A stretch of 64,000 nt of DNA from Candidatus Flexifilum affinis. Lineage in GTDB: Bacteria; Chloroflexota; Anaerolineae; Aggregatilineales; Phototrophicaceae. A program made the translations under genes and the position numbers. The notes below the pieces were generated by a model that saw only the letters and a program-made list of their open reading frames with translations, searched no databases and had not been told where the DNA came from. Of this stretch, positions 58,147 through 64,000 are shown piece by piece. The stretch is from positions 1,162,159 to 1,226,158 of the forward strand of contig JADJPJ010000087.1 in assembly GCA_016713325.1 (NCBI GenBank). Direction: 5' to 3'. Position 1 is the stretch's first letter. Each line of letters opens with the position of its first letter.

Positions 58147-59577
58147 TCAGAGGGGCTTCCCCGGCCCGCGAAGCGGAGGGCCAGGCTGGAGGGCCGCCGC
58201 AAAGCATCCCCACAGCGCGACCTGGATGTGTAGAATCGTATACGGGTAATGGTCAAACAAGCCGACCACGGCGAATGCTGCCGCCGCGGACAGCATCCCT
58301 GCCCGGATCAGCCTTTCGCCCCCCGCCGCATTCCTGATCGCCCCAACCGCAGCGGCCGCCCCCGCCAGCATCGCGCCCACGTAGAGCAGCAGCCCAACGA
58401 TCCCCAGGTCAGCCGTGACAGCCAGGTAGATGTGGTGGACGTAGTCGCCCTGCAGGTCGTAAAACTCGGTCTGAAGATAGTAGCTGCTTCGCCAGGGGAA
58501 GTTGCCGATCCCGACGCCGACAGCCGGACGTTCCGCGATAGAACGCAGCGCGAAGTCGGTGAAGACCAGGCGATCGGCGATAGAGCGCAGTTCAACCGAC
58601 TCCTCGCCAATCCCAGCGCGCGCCGTCACATAGGGCCAGTAGCGAACGGCAAAGACGCCGCCCACCAGTGTCAGGAGCATGCCGAGCAGAAGCACGCGCG
58701 ACAACAGCCGGCGCGGGGGAACATCCGGAAATGTGCTCTCCGGGAAGGCAGTGCCTGACGTTCTCATGCGCAGGGATCCGATTGCGGCTCGCAGGGAGGG
58801 ATAGTTCAGCACGACGAATGCCACCCCGCCGGCGGCAGCGCCGACCCAGGCAGAGCGGGAGAAGGTCAGCAGAAGCGCCGCTGTTCCTAGAACCGTGGCG
58901 AGGGTCGCCAAAGCGCGTACGGCGGCTCGCGGATCGCCCAGCGCGAGCGCGACAGCGGCGAACACGCCAGGGATCAACGAACCAGCCAGAATATTGGGAT
59001 GCGGCAGGAGGCCATACGGCCGGACATAGCGCAGGGCGCCGGCGGCCAGGATGCTCACTCCCTCTGTACTCGGCGAGAACCGGAACTCACCGAGCGCGCG
59101 CAGTCCCAGATCATGCTGGACTATCGACTGGCCAATGACCAGGACAGAGTTGAGCAGCAGGCCGACTACGAGGACGATCGCCAGCCGGCGCACCGGCACC
59201 AGGCCACACGCTGTGATGAGGGCGAACAACGCTGCCGCCCCGAGTTGCAGCGCTGCCGTCTCCGCGACGTCCGGCCGAGATCGACCCATGAATGCCCATG
59301 TTTGCGAGAAAAAGCTCCACAAGGCGAAGGCCAGCAAAAGAGTCGCCCACAGCGCTGCGCGATGCGTCCGCCGCACAGTGCGCAGGCCGGAAAACCCCGC
59401 CACTCCCCACGCTGCAAGGGCCAACAGCATTGGGAACAAAATGAGAAATCGCCCGGCATAGAGCGGCGAAAGGGTGAGCGAAGGAGGAACGCGATACCAG
59501 GCCGGGATCAGGAAGTATGCGACGGAGATCCCGGCAGCAGCAGCAGTTATGCCGATCTTCCCTAGAGTGCGTGTCAC
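58147..59577 (-). CDS. O-antigen ligase / Wzy-type membrane protein
   Basis: 476 aa, about twelve helices. The Wzy_C segment is clear: GLLPHPNILAGSLIPGVFAA, LLTFSRSAWVGAAAGG, and the large outer loop with GVGIGNFPWRSSYYLQ and YVHHIYLAVTADLGIVGLLLYV (His and Arg residues expected for ligase activity). Links lipid-borne glycan to an acceptor or polymerises repeat units. GTG start at 59577 with GGAAGG upstream. No other envelope gene adjacent; a -10-like TATAGT lies near 59619. Confidence 0.85.
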   Translation of the reverse strand: MTRTLGKIGITAAAAGISVAYFLIPAWYRVPPSLTLSPLYAGRFLILFPMLLALAAWGVAGFSGLRTVRRTHRAALWATLLLAFALWSFFSQTWAFMGRSRPDVAETAALQLGAAALFALITACGLVPVRRLAIVLVVGLLLNSVLVIGQSIVQHDLGLRALGEFRFSPSTEGVSILAAGALRYVRPYGLLPHPNILAGSLIPGVFAAVALALGDPRAAVRALATLATVLGTAALLLTFSRSAWVGAAAGGVAFVVLNYPSLRAAIGSLRMRTSGTAFPESTFPDVPPRRLLSRVLLLGMLLTLVGGVFAVRYWPYVTARAGIGEESVELRSIADRLVFTDFALRSIAERPAVGVGIGNFPWRSSYYLQTEFYDLQGDYVHHIYLAVTADLGIVGLLLYVGAMLAGAAAAVGAIRNAAGGERLIRAGMLSAAAAFAVVGLFDHYPYTILHIQVALWGCFAAALQPGPPLRGPGKPL

Positions 59578-59751
59578 GCGGGCAGAGCCTTCCCCAATTT
59601 GTGCAGAATCCGTCTACTATAGCCTGATTGCGCGGTTCGCGTGGCCAACGACTGACGCCTGCGAACAGGTTTCGTGCCACTGATGTAAGAATTCGGGTCA
59701 CTCTCCGGTCTGAGTCATTGTCGGGCATTTTCACCGGCCCTCTTTCCGCCC

Positions 59752-59783
59752 TTGACCCTGTAGTGACCTACAGGGTTTACACT
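59752..59783 (+). promoter_or_regulatory. MerR-type promoter and operator
   Basis: TTGACC (59752-59757), a 20-bp spacer and TACACT (59778-59783). A perfect palindrome CCCTGTAG-TGAC-CTACAGGG (59756-59775) fills the spacer. A stretched spacer with a centred dyad is the hallmark of MerR-family activation. Confidence 0.85.
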
Positions 59784-59810
59784 GGAAGCGTGCCCGCAAG
59801 AGGAGAACGT

Positions 59811-60278
59811 ATGCGAGCAATGATGCGAACCCGAGGCGAATTGGCCAAGCACTGTGATGTGAACCCGGAGACCATCCGGTTCTACGAGCGCAGCGGACTG
59901 CTGCCGGCGACAAAACGAACCGCTTCCGGCTACCGGCAGTACGACGACACGGCGGTTCAGCGCCTCCAGTTCATTAAGCGGTCGCAGGCTGTCGGCTTCT
60001 CGCTGGATGAGATACGCGCTCTGCTCGACTTACAGTTCCATGCCGATGAAGCGACCTGTGGCGACGTGCGCGCCATGGTGGACGTGAAACTGGCGGAGAT
60101 CGATCAGCAGATCGCGCACTTGCACTCCATGAAGCAGGTGCTCCAGCAGTTCCGCCGGGAATGTCCGGGCGGAGACGAATCGGCAGCGTCGTGCCCCATT
60201 CTGGCGAGCTTTCTGGAAGTTCAAGACCAAAATGAGTTTGAGGTTCACGAGATCGATCAGCCCCTTCATTTCGGCTAG
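59811..60278 (+). CDS. MerR-family metal-responsive regulator
   Basis: 155 aa from ATG 59811 (AGGAG, ideal spacing). N-terminal winged helix ELAKHCDVNPETIRFYERSGLLPATKRT. The metal loop has ECPGGDESAASCPIL (Cys-x9-Cys), and the dimer helix starts with EATCGDVRAMVD, whose Cys aligns with Cys79 of ZntR (Ser77 in CueR). So it holds the three-Cys set of divalent (Zn/Cd/Pb/Hg) sensors, although the gene it controls looks like a copper pump. Autoregulated from the 20-bp-spacer promoter upstream. copA starts 30 bp later. Confidence 0.88.
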   Translation: MRAMMRTRGELAKHCDVNPETIRFYERSGLLPATKRTASGYRQYDDTAVQRLQFIKRSQAVGFSLDEIRALLDLQFHADEATCGDVRAMVDVKLAEIDQQIAHLHSMKQVLQQFRRECPGGDESAASCPILASFLEVQDQNEFEVHEIDQPLHFG

Positions 60279-60308
60279 CGGTCTCATGGCAAGAAGGAAA
60301 CCAGCAGC

Positions 60309-62605
60309 ATGAGTGCAACCCCTGAAAGAACAATCGATCTACCGATCACCGGCATGACCTGTGCGGCCTGCGTGCGCAACGTGGAGCGGGCGCTCAAGAA
60401 GACCGAAGGCGTGTCGGACGTCATCGTCAACCTGGCGACAGAGAAAGCCACCGTCACCTACCAACTCGGTCTCATCAGCCAGGCCAACATGATCCAGGCT
60501 GTGGAGCGAGCCGGCTACGGCGTGCTCGACCTTTCCAGCGTGGCCGCCGATAAAGTCGCCGACGTGGAGCGCGAAGCGCGTGAGAAAGAGATCCAGAGGC
60601 AGCGGCGGCTGGTGCTGATCGGCGCGATCTTCACCTTGCCCCTCTTCCTGCTGAGCATGGGCCGCGACATCGTCATGGCGACGTATATGGGCGGAGTCGC
60701 CATGGAGGATATGTCGCCGGCGATGGCGGCCATGCACGGTGTGCCGGATGTCCTGGCCTGGCTGCTGTGGTCGGGCTTCCCACTGGTATTCTTTCTGCTG
60801 GCAACGCCAGTGCAGATCATCGTCGGTCGGCAGTACATCGTCGGTGCCTGGAAAGCGGTGCGCAGCGGCACCACCAACATGGACGTGCTGATCGCACTCG
60901 GCTCTCTGGCGGCCTATCTGTACAGCATCTTCGTGCTCACCGCCACGCTGTTCGTGCAGGACAGCCCGCTGGCCAACGGCCACGTCTATTTCGAGACTGC
61001 CGCCGTCATCCTGACCCTGATCACCCTGGGCAAGCTGCTCGAAGCTCGAGCGAAGGGCCGGACCAGCGAAGCAATCAAGAAGCTGATGGGTCTGGCGCCG
61101 CGCACGGCCACCTTGTTCCGCGATGGCGAAGAAGTCGAGGTGCCCATCGAGCAGGTCAAGGTCGGTGACCGACTGGTGGTCCGTCCCGGCGAGCGCATCC
61201 CGGTCGACGGCGTGGTGATCGACGGCGCGTCGGCTGTCGACGAATCGATGCTCACCGGCGAGTCGATTCCGGCCGACAAGCAGGTCGGCAGTGAGGTGAT
61301 CGGCGCGACAATCAACAAGAATGGCCGGCTGATCATGGAGGCCGAGCGCGTCGGCGCGGGCACCGCCCTGGCGCAGATCGTGCGGCTGGTGGAAAACGCA
61401 CAGGCGTCGAAAGCGCCGATCCAGCGCATCGCCGATCAGGTCAGCGCGATCTTCGTCCCCGTCGTCCTGGTGCTCGCCACGCTGACCTTCCTGGGTTGGC
61501 TGCTCATCGGACAGGTCGGCTTCACCGAGTCGCTGGTGCATGCCGTAGCCGTGCTGGTCATCGCCTGCCCATGCGCCCTGGGTCTGGCCACGCCGACCGC
61601 CATCATGGTCGGTACCGGCCGAGGCGCGGAAACCGGCGTGCTTTTCAAGAACAGCGAGGCGCTGGAAGCCGCGCACCGTTTACAGGTGATCGCGCTGGAC
61701 AAGACCGGCACCATCACCCAGGGCGAACCAGTCGTTACCGATGTGCTGCCGCTCAACGGCGTGCCGGCACAGGAAGTGCTGCGCCTGGCCGCCAGCGTCG
61801 AGCGGGCCAGCGAGCATCCGCTGGCGCGTGCGGTGGTCGATCATGCGCGGGCGCAGGGTGTGACCTTCGGCCAGCCGAAAGAATTCCTGGCCGAAAGTGG
61901 GCGCGGGGTCACCGGCACCATCGACGGTGCACAGGTTCGCGTGGGCAGCCCGGCCTTCATCGGCGCGGAAGGTTTGCCTGAGGTCGAGCGTCTGACGGCA
62001 CAGGCACGCACAGCCATTGGAGTCGCAGTGAACAACCAGCCGATTGGCGTGATCGGCATCGCCGATACGGTCAAGGACAGCTCGCGGGAGGCCATCGAAT
62101 CGCTGCTCAGCTTGGGCCTCGATGTCGTCATGATCACAGGAGACAATCCGCGCACCGCGCAGGTCATCGCCGACTCCGTAGGCATCAAGCAGGTGCGCGC
62201 CCAGGTGCTGCCGCATCAGAAGGCGGCCGTGGTGGCGGATCTGCAAAAAAGTGGGCGGCGCGTGGCCATGGTCGGCGACGGCATCAACGATGCGCCGGCT
62301 CTGGCCCAGGCAGACGTCGGGATTGCCATCGGCACCGGCACAGATATCGCCATGGAAGCGTCGGACGTGACGCTGGTCAGCGGTGACTTACGCGGGGTGG
62401 CGCGGGCCATCGCGCTGAGCAAAGCCACGATGCGCACCATTCGCCAGAACCTCTTCTGGGCCTTCTTCTACAACGTCATCCTGATCCCGGCGGCGATGGC
62501 TGGCCTGCTCGATGCCCAATGCTGGCAGCCGCCGCAATGGCCATGTCTTCTGTCTTCGTCGTGAGCAACAGCCTACGTCTGAGGAGCAGGAAGCTCACAG
62601 GATGA
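60309..62605 (+). CDS. copA: Copper-type P1B ATPase (frame interrupted near the end)
   Basis: About 765 aa when joined. N-terminal heavy-metal domain with [12 protein letters not shown] (CxxC); membrane CPC motif [12 protein letters not shown]; phosphorylation site [14 protein letters not shown]-binding HP motif [10 protein letters not shown]; hinge [22 protein letters not shown]. The frame breaks at 62515-62517 (LLDAQCW should be LLDAPML, one more C needed). The restored end is [23 protein letters not shown], with the M-x2-SS of Cu(I) pumps and YN in the helix before. So a Cu(I) exporter by its transmembrane residues. In one operon with the MerR regulator. Confidence 0.92.
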
Positions 62606-62661
62606 GCTAGAGAACGAGAGCGGGAGTGTTCATCACTCCTCGACCTGACGAGAGAAATCGA

Positions 62662-62686
62662 CCCCTGTCACATGGCAGGGTTTTTG
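62662..62686 (+). terminator. Rho-independent terminator after copA
   Basis: Stem CCCTGTCA/TGGCAGGG (one wobble pair) followed at once by TTTTTG, 57 bp past the copA stop. The rest of the 301-bp gap to 62907 holds a possible extended -10 (TGCTAAAGT, 62804-62812) and no gene. Confidence 0.8.
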
Positions 62687-62906
62687 ACCCTTCCTGCGCC
62701 TGTCGCTGAGCCACATCGGTGCAACACACAAGAGCGTGGAGACCTGCCTACCAGGCTCCTACGAGACCAGCCAACAGGAGAGTTCGATCAACTGCTTATA
62801 TGGTGCTAAAGTTGGGTCACAGGTCGCCGCACCATCCAGGGTTCTCGATGTGCGGTGTACTGTCTCGGAAATGCCCCAGCATGGTGCTTAAATATCGCCC
62901 GATCTC

Positions 62907-64000
62907 GTGGCATGGATACTTATCATCGAAGACGATCCGATTATCCGCGAGCAATGGGTGAACTGCTGGTATTCGAGGGATATGACGTCGCCAGCGCGAA
63001 GGATGGACGTGAAGGTGGAACTCGCGCTCGCGACACACCCCGACACGATCATCAGCGACATCACAATGCCCGAATTGACGCTACGGAGTACGCGCGCCGG
63101 CTTCAGTTGGAACCGCAGTTGGCTTCAGTGCCCTTCATCTTCCTGAGCGCGAAAGCGGACAAACGCTCGATGCGCTACGGCATGGACCTCCCGGGCCGAC
63201 GACTATCTGACGAAGCCCTTTACCCAGGAAGAGCTGTTTGGCGATTCAGGCTCGCCTTGCTAAAAAGCAGCGGCACACATGCAGACACTTGTCGACGCGC
63301 CCGGGAGCCGGCACGAGAACAGGTAGTCCTACAGAGCCCGATGATCCACAATACTTCATCGGAAAGACCGTTCACGGGTACCATATCGTGGAGAAGATCG
63401 GCGAAGGCGGTGTCGGAACGGTCTTCCGCGCTTATCAGGCGGCTATTGGACGTGAAGTGGCGATCAAGATTTTGCGTCGACAATATGCCTCCCACATTCA
63501 CAGAATTCCTGCACCGTTTTGCCACTGATGCGGAGACTCATCGCGCGGCTGGAGCACCCGCATATCACCCTCTCTACGATTACTTTGAAGCGGAACACGA
63601 TGTCTATATTGTCATGCGTTTGCTGCGCGCCGGCAGTTTGCGATCGGTGCTCAACCAGCATGGCCCCCGTCGACTTCAGTTCGCCGCCCGTCTGCTCCAC
63701 CAGATCGCCGATGCGCTGGCGGTGACGCATGGAGGGCATCATCCATCGCGACCTGAAACCCGGCAACACCTGCCTCGACGAATGGGAAAACGTGTATTTG
63801 ACGGACTTTGGTCTCAAAGAACCTTCTGTCGGGCGAGACCGCCAGACCGAGTCCAAACGCGACACCAGGAACTGCTCAAAGCGCAGCTTGAACTCTTTGA
63901 AGAGATCCCTCCACCACGCTGTACATGACGGACGCCGACGGGCTGACAGGAACACCCGCGTACCTGTCGCCCGAGCAGATCTGCGAGAACCCCTTCGCCT
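62907..64000 (+). pseudogene. Receiver domain joined to Ser/Thr kinase, many frame breaks, cut by the window end
   Basis: GTG 62907 opens a receiver domain: WILIIEDDPIIREQ, then after frame changes HPDTIISDITMPEL with the phospho-Asp, FIFLSAKAD and DDYLTKPF with the conserved Lys. After a short linker a kinase follows: [68 protein letters not shown], and at the edge GTPAYLSPEQICENPF. At least six frame changes (near 62955, 63017, 63073, 63190, 63240 and 63485) lie in 1.1 kb, yet the motifs are intact. This fits poor read quality near a contig end better than an old pseudogene. Intact, it would be a receiver-kinase fusion. Confidence 0.65.

Noticed and set aside
62907..64000. Old decayed pseudogene for the receiver-kinase
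   Set aside because: The amino-acid motifs are intact between frame changes, which old decay would not leave; poor read quality near a contig end fits better.

Overview
The window is a GC-rich (roughly 60%) bacterial chromosome segment with about 53 protein genes and one tRNA gene. It shows no phage, insertion sequence, CRISPR array or rRNA. The gene types point to a Chloroflexota bacterium of the Anaerolineae kind: a Ser/Thr kinase carrying an FGE-sulfatase domain, secreted SH3b proteins with Thr/Pro-rich linkers, many small lineage-specific membrane proteins and a ribose-type ABC operon. No rRNA or marker tree was available, so this assignment is inference.

Layout. 0-10.4 kb: transglutaminase-like exported protein, sugar-nucleotide oxidoreductase, DUF418 membrane protein, broken GNAT and MFS genes, VOC protein, an ArsR-SRPBCC pair with a twin operator, a UshA-like protein that has lost its metal ligands, and a kinase-FGE receptor. 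10.5-13.3 kb: glnS, a MerR/TipAS regulator and tRNA-Gln(UUG). 13.3-24 kb: exported SH3b protein, a radical SAM/membrane protein/methyltransferase operon, then envelope sugar genes (two GT4 enzymes, an FkbM-like methyltransferase, AsnB). 24.2-30 kb: secA, three small lineage-specific genes, adenosine deaminase and an MBL hydrolase. 30-40 kb: mutM, esterase, dnaE, pfkA, a lipoprotein, YbaK and an SDR. 40.3-47.6 kb: a PRiA4b-ORF3/Uma2 fusion, an Eis-like acetyltransferase, a B12-dependent acyl-CoA mutase large subunit, an unknown polytopic membrane protein and a CHAD protein. 47.6-58 kb, minus strand: lacI-rbsA-rbsC, a tandem-duplicated sugar-binding protein, a mannose-6-phosphate-isomerase-like protein, an ABC exporter and a GT39. 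58-64 kb: O-antigen ligase, a MerR-copA metal-efflux operon and a receiver-kinase gene at the window edge.

Sequence quality. At least seven single-base frameshifts interrupt otherwise well conserved genes, including the essential dnaE. Most fall in short homopolymer runs, and the last 1.1 kb contains many more. I read these mainly as sequencing or assembly errors, not biology, and give the reconstructed spans.

Most notable biology. A UshA-family protein in which nearly every metal and catalytic residue is replaced. A sugar-binding protein made of two fused full-length copies behind one signal peptide. An acyl-CoA mutase with the Arg-to-Gln change that argues against methylmalonyl-CoA. A copper-type ATPase controlled by a MerR protein with divalent-metal-type cysteines and a textbook 20-bp-spacer promoter. 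Repeated use of extended -10 promoters, some placed so close to the start codon that the mRNA should be leaderless.
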